NCBI GenBank assembly: GCA_026826555.1
Contig: JAKSZT010053881.1
Coordinates: forward strand, 4,818,203-4,882,202
Direction: 5' to 3'
Source: Tolypeutes matacus
Taxonomy: Eukaryota > Chordata > Mammalia > Cingulata > Chlamyphoridae
Length of the DNA: 64,000 nucleotides
The notes under the pieces were generated by a model. The model made no database searches and was not told where the DNA came from. It worked only from the letters and a program-made list of their open reading frames with translations. Of this stretch, positions 1 through 12,339 are shown one piece after another (within the stretch, counting starts at the first letter, position 1; each line of letters starts with the position of its first letter). Made by a program: the position numbers and the translations under genes.

Positions 1-199
1 CTTTCAAGGAATTGAAACTAGATTACAAGTTGAATAAGCTACAAGTAATGTCACTTTCACCATATGCATTTCATGTGATTCTCAATGTTCTACTTTAAAC
101 TTCCAATCACAGGCCCACGGGCCTGATGCTCACTACTTCAATATCTGTTGGTTTAGACAATTTCAAAAGTTTCGTCAGATATAACAATGATAAATGACT

Positions 200-410
200 A
201 TGTGGCAGATCCTGTGTAAAGTTTTACCCAAATTGACTCATAGAATCTTCACAATAACTTCATGAGGTAGGCTCTATTATTCTTCCCATTTTACAGAAGA
301 GGAAAGTGAGACTCAGAGATCCTTAATAACCCACCTATTATCATGCTGTTAATAAATAACAGAGCAAGGATCTGAACCCAGGGATTTGGGCCTTGAAAGG
401 CCCTTGGTCC
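200..410 (-). repeat. MIR SINE fragment
   Basis: Read on the minus strand, the segment follows the MIR core order: a 'gaacccaggg'-type box, then the complement of 'cattttacagaagaggaaa', then a 'tcatgaggtagg' segment. It is an old, mammal-wide CORE-SINE and is heavily diverged. The family call is from memory of the consensus. Confidence 0.7.
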
Positions 411-1165
411 AATCTCTGTGTTTGACTGCAAATCATACAGTGTACTAATGCTTAAAGAGAGAACTCAAAGGTCAAGAAATGCCCCCAAATCTTCCCTGTA
501 AATGTACTCAAAATATGTTGGGAGAGAGAGCTGTGCAAAAAAGACACACAATGACGGGGAAAAAATAGAGAAGGGAAGAAATGCTAAATGTGAGCTGAAC
601 ATGGAAGTTTTCAGTCTTCAGTCTCAAAAAGTTTCAAATATGAACATGTCATTGGCTCAGGAAGAATGAAGAGGAAATAGCACCACACTGATTATTGTGG
701 AAATTGTTTATGAGAAAATACATAAGGGCTACTTTCTGCTTCTGCTTTATATCAATTTTAAATTCGTGCTGGCATGCTCAATGTTAAAGTGTCCTGATGG
801 TGTTTGGAAGCAGGAGAGTAGGCTAGATAGAAGGGCCAAAAATACATCAAACTGTTATTTGAGATTAATATATTTAGTATAAACTGGTCTATCAGGTTGG
901 ATCTAGTTACCAAGCAATGTCATGATGAATGAGACTTAGGCCATCATGTTTTGAAAGAGTATTGAATTTGGATTTGATAAGCCCAGGATAGCATTAGAGA
1001 AATGGAAATCAGGGTGGATGACTGGGGAGGATGATGATAGGAAATTAGATGGAAGGAGAACCAGAAACAAATTTCCCCTACTTCTATATATTCTCCATGG
1101 CCATTTTCATGATTTAGCTACTTATGGACTCCTAATGGTATTTACATCTCATAAATGAGTTCTTT
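411..1165. other. Unique AT-rich sequence, no feature seen
   Basis: No repeat family, long reading frame or splice-like exon could be recognised. The only open frame of note (61 codons near 697 on the plus strand) has no recognisable protein pattern. Confidence 0.4.
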
Positions 1166-1400
1166 ATGGTGAGTAAAAGCATACACCTTGGAGAGATACC
1201 TCTGCTCAAATCCAGATTCCATTTTTTAACTAGCTTTGCAAGCTTTGGCACACTACTTAACCTATCAGAACCCCAGCTTTCTCTTCTTTTAAATGGGAAC
1301 AAGGATATTTTATTTTCCACAATTATTGTGATAATCAAAAGATCATGCATAATGTTCCCTGGACAGGCCTAGGACACAGTAGATAATCAGTACATTTCAG
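1166..1400 (+). repeat. MIR SINE fragment
   Basis: Forward MIR order is visible: 'tgctcaaatccagattcc', then a degraded 'gcacactacttaacct' (from acttaacctctctg), then 'tttaaatgggaac', and a tail with 'cctaggacacagtagataat' that matches the MIR 3' segment. It is diverged and non-coding. Short overlapping reading frames on both strands are by-products. Confidence 0.65.
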
Positions 1401-1884
1401 TTCCCTTTCTCACATCCAGTAATCTCATTACAAAAATGAACGAGCCATGTGTAAATAGTCAGATTCACACACACACACATCATTGGCTCAGAGGGAACAA
1501 AGTGAGTAGAAACTATAACAGAGCTCACAGAGAAACTTCTTATGAGAAGCAGATTGCCAAGGGGCTCCTATCCAAGTGCCCTTTTGACCCTGTCTATCTA
1601 GCTGATTCTTGTCTTTGGGAGAAGTTGGTTAAATCTTCAGATGTATCTGGAGCCAACCTTACCTAATCCTAAATTACAAGACCTTTTAGGAAGTAAAATC
1701 TGAAGCTAGCTTCTGCTTGAGACTCAAGTTAACCCACAGCAAGGCCATGATTTTGCTGGAGAAACCATGTTATCTAATGTGCATCTTTTACCCCACCTGG
1801 GATCCAACTTTGCCTGCATTTCCCTTTCTGTAAATACTATGGCATTTCATTGAGTTCTGCTCCTGCCCTTAGCCTATGTTTACC
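1401..1884. other. Unique sequence between MIR and microsatellite
   Basis: No repeat was recognised apart from a short (CA)n run near 1470. One plus-strand frame of 76 codons (1436-1666) has no recognisable domain. I read this as chance. Confidence 0.35.
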
Positions 1885-1886
1885 AA

Positions 1887-1925
<39 letters not shown>

Positions 1926-1927
1926 AT
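1885..1927 (+). repeat. (AAAT)n microsatellite
   Basis: About ten perfect tandem copies of a 4-bp unit, likely polymorphic. It may be the tail of an unrecognised retroposon, but no SINE head was seen directly upstream. Confidence 0.95.
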
Positions 1928-2089
1928 GGTGGGGTAGCCTCTGCACAATCATTCACTGACTATATATGACCTCTTAAAATGGCTTATAATAATTATGTTC
2001 TGGATACCTCAAAACACCACTTCATTATCAGTGAGGATGTCCAAACAAGAATTTAGCTATCCCTCTAAGAAAGTAGTAAACTATACAAA

Positions 2090-2300
2090 CAATGACATAA
2101 TTCTTTTATGTGTCCAGCATGACTCTTAATTGTTTTTATACATATTAACTCATTCAATTCTCCCCACACCCATACAAGGTAGCTACTATTATTATTATTT
2201 CCATTTGTGCAAATAAGGAACTGCAGAGCCAGAGAGGTTAAATAATTTGCCCACAATGAAATAACTAGTAAATGCAGAGGCTGGTCTGTGTTCTAATCTA
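2090..2300 (-). repeat. MIR SINE fragment
   Basis: Reverse-complement MIR pattern: 'aactcattcaattctcccc', 'ggtagctactattattatt', 'aataaggaactgcagagcc', 'gaggttaaataatttgccc'. Old and non-coding. Confidence 0.75.
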
Positions 2301-3160
2301 CTCTGTCACATGCCATCATTCCTTATATGACCAAGAACACTGGTGCAAAACAAGGCACTTTCTTCATCCTAGTGTCAAAGTTTTCCTAGTACAATGAAAT
2401 TATTGTCCTGTACTACCCCTTACAGAACCCCTTAAAGATGGACAAACAACTTTCTTATAATATGGAGAGGGATTATTGCAAAATTTACTGCTAAGTTGAG
2501 ACCTTGCATGCCACACTAAATTTTTATGACAGTTATAAACACCTAAAAAATCTAAGTCTATCATGGAACTGCTTATAAATCCTAATCATAACTCTCTGAC
2601 CAAGCAGCATCATAAAAGAGCCTAGTGGCTAAAGCCGAGTAAGCAGGGACAAAGGTTTAGATGATTTCTAGTTCAACACTTGACTCTTCTTCCCTTTCTC
2701 TGCAAGATATTAAGAGAAGGGGGAGGTGAGGAGAGATGGAAGAAAAAGGAAGCTTCCCATAGGAACCCTAGTAGATCTAATTTTCTGAACTCCAGTTTTC
2801 TTTTAAGTAAAATGGTATTCAATACATCATGAAGTCCTTTGAAATTCCATCTTACTAAATCCGCTCAGGATTTAGGAGGCCAATTTAATAAGTGATTGTA
2901 GAATTCCCTCCATCTAAATGCTGCCTCAGGAGTTATTCCCCTGTTGTGTGCTTCTTTTTAAGTATTGGAAAGCCTGGGGAAATACTAAACAGAATTACAA
3001 AAATGAATTATACAAGATGTGACTTTAAAGTAATGAGACTAATTCTACAAGCCACACCTGGAAATCAATGATATTATCATAATCACACTTGCACTCATAG
3101 TAAAAAAGCACAACACACAATCAATGGGATTAGGGACCCAAAAAGATTATAAGAACACAC
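2301..3160. other. Unique sequence, no feature seen
   Basis: AT-rich sequence without recognisable repeat or coding pattern. It contains a purine-rich patch near 2710-2750. Confidence 0.35.
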
Positions 3161-3260
3161 ATAAAACTCAAAATAGTGGTTACTTCTGGGATTAAAGGGA
3201 TTCTAGCTTCCTTACTAATGTTCTAATTTTTTTAAGCCCAATGTGTTCATGTAGTTTTTT
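3160..3260 (+). repeat. Possible L1M 3' end fragment
   Basis: The segment with 'aaaatagtggttacttctgg' and the following text resembles the 'gtggttacctctggggagg' block of old L1 3' untranslated regions in plus orientation. It is short and diverged. An A-rich run follows near 3263-3285. Confidence 0.4.
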
Positions 3261-3289
3261 AAAACAAAACAAAACAAACAAAAAGCATC

Positions 3290-4980
3290 TAACTTATTCT
3301 GTTCTAAAGAGCACTTAAATTAATTTAATAAAATTAATTTTTTATCATAAATTTCCAGAGTATGAGATTTCATGTTTGAAGAGACAACCATTTCAAGGCA
3401 ATATTGCATTCTCATATCATTTCCATTTTAGTGTTGGCATACTTATCATTGCTAACAGCAACAGAATAACTGTCATATGTGGGATCACATTGATTTTCCA
3501 ATATACTAATGGAACTCTACTGCATGTTTCACCAGACTTCATTCATTCATTTATTCAGTCAGTCTCCTCAATAAACTTAGACCCATGATCCATTTCCTTT
3601 CTTTTGGTTGATTTATGACATTGTCACCCAATAGAGCAGACCCAATGACTGGGTTCCATAGACATTTCCCAGATATCCAAGAAGAAAATTCACTTTCTCT
3701 CCTTAGAGAGAAAAGGCAAAGAGAATACATTTATTCATAGACTTGAATTTGTCATCATAATCAAGTGGTAATGGATGATGTTGGAGAGAACTATGTCTTC
3801 GAGCAAAAGTGACCTGTCCATTGGCCAGACTCTTGGGAGAATTAGATGTTTATCCTAGAATGCCTAAAGTTAAGAATATTTGCCTTGGTAAATACTAGGA
3901 AAAAATATTTTAATTTTATCCACAGTAAGAATATTTGTCAATATGAAATTAAAAGTGAAAACAATACTCTTCCTTGTCCAAAAAATAAATAAAATAAAAA
4001 TCAACCATCTATAAAGTCTTCAAAAAATGAAATACCATGCATTTATGTGTGTTTTTCTAGTAACATTCTATTGTTTTTCACAATGGAATACAGAAAAGAC
4101 CTTTAAGAGAGGAAAATGGCAAGTTACAACAACATACTGATGTGCTTAGCCAAAGGGCTGAGATTGCTGAGGATAACCCACTCATACCATCGTTCCATCT
4201 CTCACCAAGAGTAGGTAGAAACAGAAAACAAGAAGGGAAAAATGGCACCTTTCATGCAGACTCCTATCCCTAGTGATGCCAATGAGGACAAACATGTTTT
4301 TCAGAAAAATCACTTGGGAAAATAAAGCTTTAGCCACTCTTACTTGGTGCATGTGGGGTACCCAGGTATATACACATATATAGTAATATTGACAATAAAA
4401 TACAACTACAGTGGATCATAATCACTCAAGAGGACCTATGAAATCTTCCTGTAAAAGGATAGTGACAGCATGTATGAAGCAGAAGACAAATCCCTGTGGA
4501 AGGACCTGGGCTAAGACATTCTTGACTTTTTATCAAAGAGGGAAATTAACTGAGAATGCCTGATATAACTATACCCCGAGGCAAGTGATATTCATATGAG
4601 AACTTTCTGGGTTAACACTCCAACCCAAGGAATTAAAGTATAAATATTATCCCTCGAGCTGCCTACTCCCATTTGACCAGAAAACCCTGCAATACTTTGT
4701 GCTTAGAGGTGTAGCTTGTATGCTCTAGCAAAAGACTTATCATGGGAAAATTAATTCCTTAAAAAATCAAATGGATGTGTTTGTAAATATTTTATTTTGT
4801 TGAATTTTTTAACCAATGGATTATTTAAAAACTAGAAAATATGATGTTTATCATTAATAGACTCTTGAAGTATAAGAAAAAAATGTCCAGACGATAGATA
4901 CTAAGATATCCATAAAGTTGAAATAGCTACTCTTATAACCATTTGTGTAATTAATTGATTCTGCCTCTGAATCTTAATCT
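3290..4980. other. Unique AT-rich sequence
   Basis: No repeat family or gene was recognised over this 1.7 kb. A frame of 70 codons at 3376-3588 on the plus strand shows no protein signature. A TATA-rich patch lies near 4370-4385. Confidence 0.35.
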
Positions 4981-4984
4981 CATG

Positions 4985-5205
4985 GCCAATACATGTGAAC
5001 AAACAGAAATTGGACTAGAATCACATTAAGCTTTCCCAATTACTAGTTATGTATCCCTGGTCTCTTCATCTAACCCCTCTGGGTCTTAGTTTCTTCGTCT
5101 GCAAATTGGAAATCATAAGATTTACCTCATGTAATTGTGCAATAAAGAGATGATGTGTTGAACTGGAGCAAAGCAGGTCTTCAATAATTAGTAGATAACT
5201 TTTTA
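4985..5205 (+). repeat. MIR SINE fragment
   Basis: Diverged forward MIR: 'attactagttatgtatccc', 'aacccctctgggtcttag', 'ttcttcgtctgcaaattgg', 'gatttacctcatgtaattg'. The order matches the MIR core. Confidence 0.65.
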
Positions 5206-5258
5206 TACCTATTATTGGTTAAAAAAATGTCACTTCTTAAAAATCCTTACCTTACCTT

Positions 5259-5625
5259 TGGGAAGCAGATGTGGCTCAAACTGGGAGGTCCCAGTTCAGT
5301 TCCTCGTGCCTCCTAAAGAAGACAAGCAAAACAGCAACTTGACACAATGGGCTGGCACAGTGAGCTGATGCAACAAGATGATGCAATAAGAGACACAAGG
5401 AGGAAAACACAATGAGAGACACAATAAAGCCAGGAGCAGAGGTGGCTCAAGTGATTGGGTGCCTCCCTCCCACATGGGACATCCTGGGTTCAGTTCCAAT
5501 ACCTCCAAAAAGAAAAAAAGAAAGAAAAGAAAAAAAGAAGATGAGCACACAATGAACAGCAAGTGCAAAAAAAAAAGGGGGGTGGGGAGAAATAAATAAA
5601 TAAAACAAATCTTAAAAAAAAAAAG
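5259..5625 (+). repeat. tRNA-derived SINE, dimeric-looking DAS type
   Basis: The element has two related tRNA-like units. The first begins at 5261 with 'ggaagcagatgtggctcaaa'. The second begins near 5430 with 'gcagaggtggctcaagtg' and has a box-B-like 'tgggttcagttcc'. A-rich and (AAAT)-type tails follow each unit. A 9-bp direct repeat 'ccttacctt' flanks it at 5250-5258 and 5626-5634, marking it as a retroposition product. Head and body match what I remember of armadillo DAS SINEs. The 90-codon minus-strand frame across it is an antisense shadow. Confidence 0.8.
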
Positions 5626-5694
5626 CCTTACCTTCTCCTAGAAATTAATTATATAAAGGAAAAGAAGGCACTAACAATAGCAGAAAGAACACAG

Positions 5695-5857
5695 CATCTA
5701 TTCAACTTCTAATATATGCCAGGAATTTTATTTTGTGCTTCCTGTATACCATTTCATGAAATTGTCTCAGTAATCCTAAGAATTTGGTATTCTTTGTTCT
5801 GTTTAAAGAAGTGACTGAGATTGAATGAGATTAGGCAACTTCCTTAAAGCCATACAG
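5695..5857 (-). repeat. MIR SINE fragment
   Basis: Reverse MIR elements 'accatttcatgaaattgtct', 'taatcctaagaatttggtat' and 'attaggcaacttccttaaag' occur in the right order. Strongly diverged. Confidence 0.55.
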
Positions 5858-6345
5858 TTATAAATGCCAACATGTCATAGAATGAAGAATTCTAGAATGC
5901 TGCTTTTTTGTCATTGCTTTGCTAATTGAGTCCTTGTATCTTTCCAAATTCACTTTTAACCATGAGATTGTGTCAGGTGTAATGTCTACGATCATAAAAT
6001 TCCAGTCCTCACTAAAGTTGTCTTCTGACAAGCTTTGCAAAGAGCTGCAAATACTGCTTAGTGGTTTTGTGACAATGTCCAGAGATCTTAGTAATGCACA
6101 GCTTGGAATTTCAACCCTAGTGTTCCATAGATCTTCTCCATAAGGGAAAGGTTTATTTTTCTTCATCATGGTGAAAGAGAAGAACTTGCATTTTAAAGGT
6201 TCAAACCAGACCCTTCCATTTCCTGTATTTCCTTCAAATCACCTTGTGTGACAGTTGATCAAGTATTCTGTGCTATGTCAAAACCATGGAAAAGCTCCAG
6301 GAAACTGTAAATTTCAAAACATGTAGTCTTGTTGTCTTCAGAGAA
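5858..6345 (-). pseudogene. Possible decayed coding remnant, unidentified
   Basis: On the minus strand a 103-codon frame (5858-6169) stays open upstream of its first Met for about 20 more codons and has a balanced, protein-like composition (for example 'FPYGEDLWNTRVEIPSC' and 'DWNFMIVDITPD'). Just upstream a second frame (about 6345 down to 6193) reads 'FSEDNKTTCFEIYSFLELF', then hits a stop at 6259-6261 and resumes. One frameshift near 6195-6230 would join the two. I do not recognise the protein. It could be a piece of a processed pseudogene, since no splice sites were seen, or simple chance. Confidence is therefore low. Confidence 0.3.
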
Positions 6346-6359
6346 CAATAACAAATAAA

Positions 6360-7240
6360 CTCATAAGGGCATCAAAGTCTCCTTTTTACCTAGTGGGCCC
6401 CCAACATGTGAAAGCCACATATATATATATGCCCATACACACAGTCCCATGGTTAGGTGTGATCTCCTGGATTTCCAAGATCACTGGAATATTTGTACTT
6501 TCAATGTTTTGAAGAAGTTTTATTCAGAAAGACTAATCTTAGAATTGTCAGTGTGACTGTTAAACAATGAAGAGTGTGGAATTGTTTTGTCACTCACTGG
6601 GTGTTTAAGAACCACTTGGTAGAGTGAGTCATCATAGAATGTAACCAGCATAGCACCTTGCATTAAATTACCTTAATAAATAGTCGTCCAATGAATGGGT
6701 AAACTATTCAAGAGCTAAATATATTGTAATCCTTTAAGATATACAAAAATAATTTCTTACTTAAAGTGGACAGATGACTCATACGAAATACATGCTTTAG
6801 GAATAAATTTATTTATTTTCTTAAATAATTCTAAAGGAATCTGTCCTTAATATTCATGTAGAGAGCATGCAGCGTTTTATGAAATCACAAGAAAGAACGT
6901 GTACACAGTACTACTCCTATGTGTTTATAAACATCTTCATCCAGGCAAGAGTTATTATCTCATGTTCCATATATAAAAAATAAAAGTGTAGAGAGTATGG
7001 TGAGCTCAATATTCATTCATTCATGACCAAAAACAAGTCATTTGGAAAGCTACATTTACTTTAAGAGTTATAGGAAGAATAATAGCATTATCAATTTTTT
7101 TGTTGTTCTTGCTGAGGATCCCTTGTTAACATATTACCTCTCTGGAGAAGTCCAGATGCTTATGAAGTTGTTAAGTTTGAGTGATCAGATATTTGGCAAG
7201 TCACTTAACCATTTAATTCCTGTTACTCTCTTTGTTAACA
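6360..7240. other. Unique AT-rich sequence
   Basis: No repeat was recognised except a short (AT)n run at about 6418-6430. No reading frame stands out. Confidence 0.35.
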
Positions 7241-7244
7241 ATTC

Positions 7245-8065
7245 TTCAAAGTGAAGTCCAACTTCCTTAGCATGGTACACAAGGCCCTTTGATAATCAGA
7301 ATCTTGCTTTCTTCTTATATTCGTTAAGGCTCTTCAATTTCAATCAACTGATAATGACTATGGCTTGCATTATGAAAAAAGAAGGATTTTCCAGAAGAAT
7401 ATGGGTTGCTGACAGGTTGAACAGAAATGCTGTAGAACTAGACTTGGTTCTGACAAAAACCAGAATATTTCGGGACTCAAGTTTAGGAACTGCTTGCCTG
7501 TTGCACATGAGGATGCATCTTGAAACACATGTAGTACAGCTCTTATCAGTCTTTTTCTCCTGTTTTTCTAATAAGGTGGCTTGGACCACCTACCTGTCCT
7601 TAGGTAGCAGAAAGCAACCTACTCAACAATCCTACCCAACAGTATCCCATGGAGAGAAGTAGTTCCCTCCAAATAAAATCTGGTTCATATGGTCATAAGA
7701 AAGTGGAATTAATGCTGACAGCCAAATATTAACAATTCTCCCTCTCTACCTCAAACTTGTTTTCTGCCTGCCTGCCCAATTTCATCAGCCATATGGAAGT
7801 TTTGGAGTTCCACGAATCATCCAAATTATCTTACCCCTCTGTGCCTTTGCACATTCCTTTCTTTCCCTCTACTAAAATTGTCCTCTTCTTTTTCTGTCTT
7901 CAGAACATAATTCTAACCCAGTCTCCTAGACTCAATCTCTTCTCCAAAAGCCTTTTCTAATATCTCCTTCTCCCATCTTCATTCCACAGCTAGATTAAGT
8001 GTGCTTTTTCAGTCTTTCAGTAGCATTCTCTGTTTACTTCCAGCACACATCTTATCACAGGTGGC
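7245..8065 (+). repeat. L2 LINE 3' fragment, interrupted
   Basis: Two stretches look like the L2 3' region. One is 7250-7340 ('acaaggccctttgataatc'). The other is 7740-8065 ('cccctctgtgcctttgcac', 'ttctccaaaagccttttc', and a 'cagcacacatcttatcaca' block that matches the L2 'cagcacttatcacactg' segment). About 390 bp between them (7345-7735) is unlike L2 and is probably a later insertion of unknown type. Old and non-coding. Confidence 0.6.
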
Positions 8066-8515
8066 ATTGTAATTGCTGATTTTTCTCTCTCTCCTCTTCA
8101 GGCCTGTCTCCAGCTTTTGCCGTAAGCTGGCCTCTCTTCTTTTCCCATCCCCCTCTTTCTCTTGCACTCTCCTTGAATGTCTAACTGCAGATTCATATGA
8201 ACACACCATCTTGTGAGTCCAAGATTTGTCCACACAACCTCCTTCCTCACAACAAGGAAACAGCCTCCCCTTGTATACTGTTTGGGCCTGGGCATGAGCA
8301 GTGTGCCCTTGGGAGGACAAACCTGAGGAAGAGGCTCTGCATAAGCCTCGGAAGTAAGGTCGATCCCACTGGATGAAGAATTCTGGGTCCCACTTGCTGG
8401 TGACTGATCTAGAATGGGATGTTGCTCAGATTCTGGCTGGGCGTATCTCCTTAGCCCCATGGACCCCTTTGTCCCAGGAGAGAACAGTCAGCTCAGGGCC
8501 AAGGCATGGCCTTCT
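8066..8515. other. Unclassified GC-richer insert within L2
   Basis: This stretch separates two L2-like parts and is more GC-rich than its surroundings. Two overlapping minus-strand frames (120 and 103 codons) run through it, but in different registers and with no protein signature. Between two L2 parts it may be an inserted element, perhaps an LTR, that I cannot name. Confidence 0.3.
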
Positions 8516-8519
8516 AAAG

Positions 8520-8660
8520 GGTGATACTGCCTCATTTAGGTGGTGAGATCCTTGAGGGGAAACCGTTTTTAGCTTTTTAGATCCACCAGCTCCTGTGGTG
8601 ATGTATAGTTAGTGTCCTCTATGACTTTGATGAAGGCTGAATGAATAAAGTCGTGAACCT
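8520..8660 (+). repeat. L2 LINE 3' terminal part
   Basis: 'gtgagatccttgagggga' followed by 'gatgaaggctgaatgaataa' corresponds to the L2 end ('ctccttgagggcaggga' and 'ttgttgaatgaatga'). It is probably the continuation of the L2 at 7245-8065. Confidence 0.55.
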
Positions 8661-8664
8661 TGGT

Positions 8665-9290
8665 TTCCTCTGTTATATAGAAGTAATGCCATCTGTTTTG
8701 TCTATTTTCCATGAATGATGTGAGAAGAAGAAAGTAGTTAATGCAAGGGTGCTTTGAAAAGAATTAAGGTTTTTAGAGATTGTTACTAACAGCTTCTTAA
8801 ATAAGTCATTGCAGTTAATTATTTTGGTTGATCCCCCAGAACAGAAAATAACAGTATGTTTTAACAAGTCAATAGAACAGAGCTTGGATTGTATATACTG
8901 AGCTCTTAGCACAGAAACTTAAGAATTTGGATTATGATTATCAAGAATAATACAAATAGAATCACTAGCATTTTCAATTTCCATTACTTACATTTCTCTC
9001 TTTCCACTGAAAAATACTGTTAGGAATACATAACGAGGGTCCTCAGAAAAGATGAATAGAAGCTCACCAAATTGACGCATGACAGTTATTATTCTTAAGA
9101 TACTAAGATACATGCAAACTGACCATCTTAATACAGCATTTGAACCTGAATTCCATTTTGAATATGATTATAACAGTTTTCTTTTTGGGAAGTTTATTTA
9201 TATAGGAAAGATTATCATCTGGGATGCAGAATGATTCTGATAAAGAACAACTTGGATTTAGCACACATAGGTTCTACCCCTGACTGAGCT
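8665..9290. other. Unique sequence, no feature seen
   Basis: AT-rich. A 79-codon minus-strand frame (8673-8912) has no recognisable pattern. Confidence 0.35.
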
Positions 9291-9296
9291 ATACTC

Positions 9297-9500
9297 CATT
9301 CATTCATTCATTCATTCATTCATTCATTCACTCATTTTTCCTCCATTGTCAAACAGTTATCCAGCATCTACCTTGTTTTAGAAGTTTTAGAAGGTGCTGG
9401 AGATAAAAGGAGAAGTAAGACATGAGATCTGCCCATGAGGAACTTGCAGTCTCGTGAGAAAGACAAAAGTGAGGCATACAATGTAAGAAATGCCATAATG
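9297..9500 (+). repeat. (CATT)n microsatellite and ancient repeat
   Basis: About eight perfect CATT units (9297-9330) lead into sequence like the common old mammalian repeat that reads 'tatttattgagcacctact...ggtgctggggata' in its consensus. Here this appears as 'ccagcatctaccttgtt' and 'aggtgctggagataaaagg', then 'gaggaacttgcagtctcg'. The family name is left open. Confidence 0.65.
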
Positions 9501-11340
9501 GTTAATATAAGCATACATTCTGGCACAGAGATTAGACATCTACACCACTTTTCTTAAACTCTGAAGGATTCCAGAGCTTGCAGCATTACAAAGTTGATAA
9601 AGGAGAAATCAGTCCATGTAATTTATTTCTTTTATATTTTATACTTGCTCCATTTTCAGTTTTACTTTCCACTTCTCATTCAATTTTGTCAACAGATTGA
9701 TGACTAGCTACCATGTAACAAGATAAAGACAATAGTGGCTAAATCAGCCTCACAGCAAGGCTGACACTGTCCTGAAGGACAGGGATAGGGTTTTTAATTC
9801 ATTCCACTTGCCACTTAGATTGGTGCCACTCAGACTCATTTCATAAGTGTTACTTGATAAGTCAGGAATCTGTATTTAGGTCTTAATTGTGTATCTGGAA
9901 TTCATATAAAATAGCCATGACTTTTGAATACCAAGTGCATGCTATGAGAAAAGTATAGTTAACAGAAGATAAGGTCATACTCACTTTTATTTCCAATCTG
10001 AGCTTACATTAGTGCCAATGAGTTACAAACAAGGGTTAAAGGAAAAATGATGTCTCACTGATTTCTCAAGATAAGATTAAAAGTAATGTGGCTTTTGAAG
10101 GTGAATCCAAATTTGAGAGCTAAAACCAACAAAAAATTGAGGAACAGCAGCTTATGGTGACCAACATTTTTAGACAGTTGTATAGGTTGATGTTGTGCTA
10201 AGAAAACTATAACCAAAACCATTCTAAATAAGAAATAAATTCATAGCTTAAAAAAAAGTATTGGCTCTGACACCCCAAACCTTGACACTTAACACCTGAA
10301 ATGATAATGGACCATGCTAGGCCCTTTGTCATGTTGTATATGTAATATTTTCTGAGTTCCTGGTACAGGCCTATATTTGTTTAACATCAGTCGTGCATTT
10401 GCTTCCCTCCAGCCGGGGGGAATGCATGCACCAGCTGTTTACACATCTTCAGGGGAGGCCAGGGAATGGCTAACTCGCTCTGCACACTGTCTCATGTCAG
10501 AAAAGTTTCCAAGTCACTGAGGGATGTGTTTGAGACCAGAGAGTTGAAGGAAAGTTTGGTCTTTAGTATTTCCTTTTCTGTCTTCTTATGTTAAAAGTAC
10601 CAAACACAGGCTCAACCAGGCTCTCATTTCATGGGAATTTCCTCCAATGGGGACAGCACTGCTTGTGTTTCCTGATGACCAGGTCTTTGTGGCAGTCAAT
10701 TGTTAATCCAGAAATCTTTCATAACCTCCAAATCTTTCATAACCTCCCCAAGCTCTCTAGGATATGACTTACCATACAACCATCCTTGGGACTTCTGTTT
10801 AGGCAGCTTAAAAGATTTCTCCCAGGAGAAGATGAAAAAAGAGAGAGAACATGCTGATGGCAAGGAGAAACTAAGAGTGTAAAATTAAAATCATATGAAA
10901 ATCACACAATAGTGTTGTGTAGGGTAACCCTTAACACTGACTTTCTGGATGGCCACTCAGATTCTCCATCCCCCCTCCAAAGTGTTTTCCTATGACTCTG
11001 GTGCACACCTTTGTGCAGCTACTGAGAAGCAGGTCAATTGAGAAAAGACAGTGCTGTCATTACTTAGAAGACAGAGACAAACTGTGTGGTTTATAGCTTT
11101 TTAAGTTTGGTTTTTAGTTTTCAAGTCATTTGAAAAGAGCAAGGAGTTACTGCTGGATACATATTGCAGGCAAAATAATGCATGTGTAGGAAAAGGAGCA
11201 GAATGCTACACTCATGCGGGAGCAGAGAAAACCAGTTCACCCAGACTGCATTTTTGGAACATCAACCATGGGGAAGGCCTTGTACAAGGATGTGAAAACA
11301 CGATTATAGCCCAGACTGTATGATTATGAGGTTAGCAAGT
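9500..11340. other. Mostly unique sequence
   Basis: No confident repeat over 1.8 kb. The stretch 10400-10680 is less AT-rich, with E-box-like 'cagctg' near 10432, and looks like ordinary unique intergenic or intronic DNA. Confidence 0.35.
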
Positions 11341-11344
11341 GCTT

Positions 11345-11525
11345 ACACCAGAAATTCACTTTACAATGGATACACAAATATTAGCTCATGTGATCCTTTC
11401 TGTTGCGCTATAAGTAGAGAAGGCACATAGAAAAATAGCGTTTTCTAGTTTAAGTGATATTTCTGAAGGCAATGGGAGAAAAAGGTAGTAGAGCCACGGT
11501 TGTCTTCAGATTCCAGTTCCTGGGC
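11345..11525 (-). repeat. MIR SINE fragment
   Basis: Reverse MIR elements 'atattagctcatgtgatcc', 'ctagtttaagtgatatttc' and 'tagtagagccacggttgtc' appear in order. Diverged. Confidence 0.55.
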
Positions 11526-12339
11526 TCTTTGTGCTTACAGTATATGACACTAAGAAGTTTACACTCTTGGAAGGAGAGTAAATGTATAACTAGTGAGCAA
11601 GCCATAACCTGGGACCTGATATCCTAGGATATAGTCTCATACTTTGTTTCTTTTTTTCCATCCATCCATGAAGATATTTATGGCAGCACTGTTAAGAGTC
11701 AATAACGTAATTGCTAAAAATGTTGCCTAATTAGAAATAAATAATACGTATATCCATTACATCATCATTTTAGTTTTATTAGGAAGGAAAGATTTCTTTA
11801 TATAGTTTATATATATATTCCTTAAACATTTCTTAATATATCACAATAGTAAAATGTGTTAATGTGATTAATTTTGCTCTAAGAATTAAAATGAGAACTT
11901 TGCAGAACTTCCTAAAATGTTTTATTTATAATTTAAAAAACTATAGGTCTATAATTGTGAATCATCAGAAACATGTTTATGTTGAGACCAATGGAAATCT
12001 GAGGGAAAGACACACACAGAAACACACACACACACTCATGCACTCAACCCCACAATGACTTGCTAGCATCCCGCAACATTCTTTCACCAACTATGCACTA
12101 AAGATGCAAACTACCAAATGGCCAAAGATAAATCATAGCTCTCACCCTGGTTTCCATTTGGTATGCCTGTACTCACAACCTTGATAGCAATAAGTAAAGC
12201 TTCTGCTTCTTTTTCAAAAATTTTATAGGATGCTCTCTTGTCATTTTCTTTCCCTGTGCCTCCCCACACAACTCAGCTCACTCAGAAAACGCTATAAAGT
12301 TTCAGAGAAGAGGTTTGCTCAAAGCAACCACAAATAAAG
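11526..12339. other. Unique AT-rich sequence with a (CA)n run
   Basis: No repeat family was recognised. There is a short (CA)n-like tract near 12010-12035. No coding signal. Confidence 0.35.

Noticed and set aside
8009..8460. Overlapping 103- and 120-codon minus-strand frames
   Set aside because: Different registers over the same DNA, no protein signature; probably an unclassified insert in L2.
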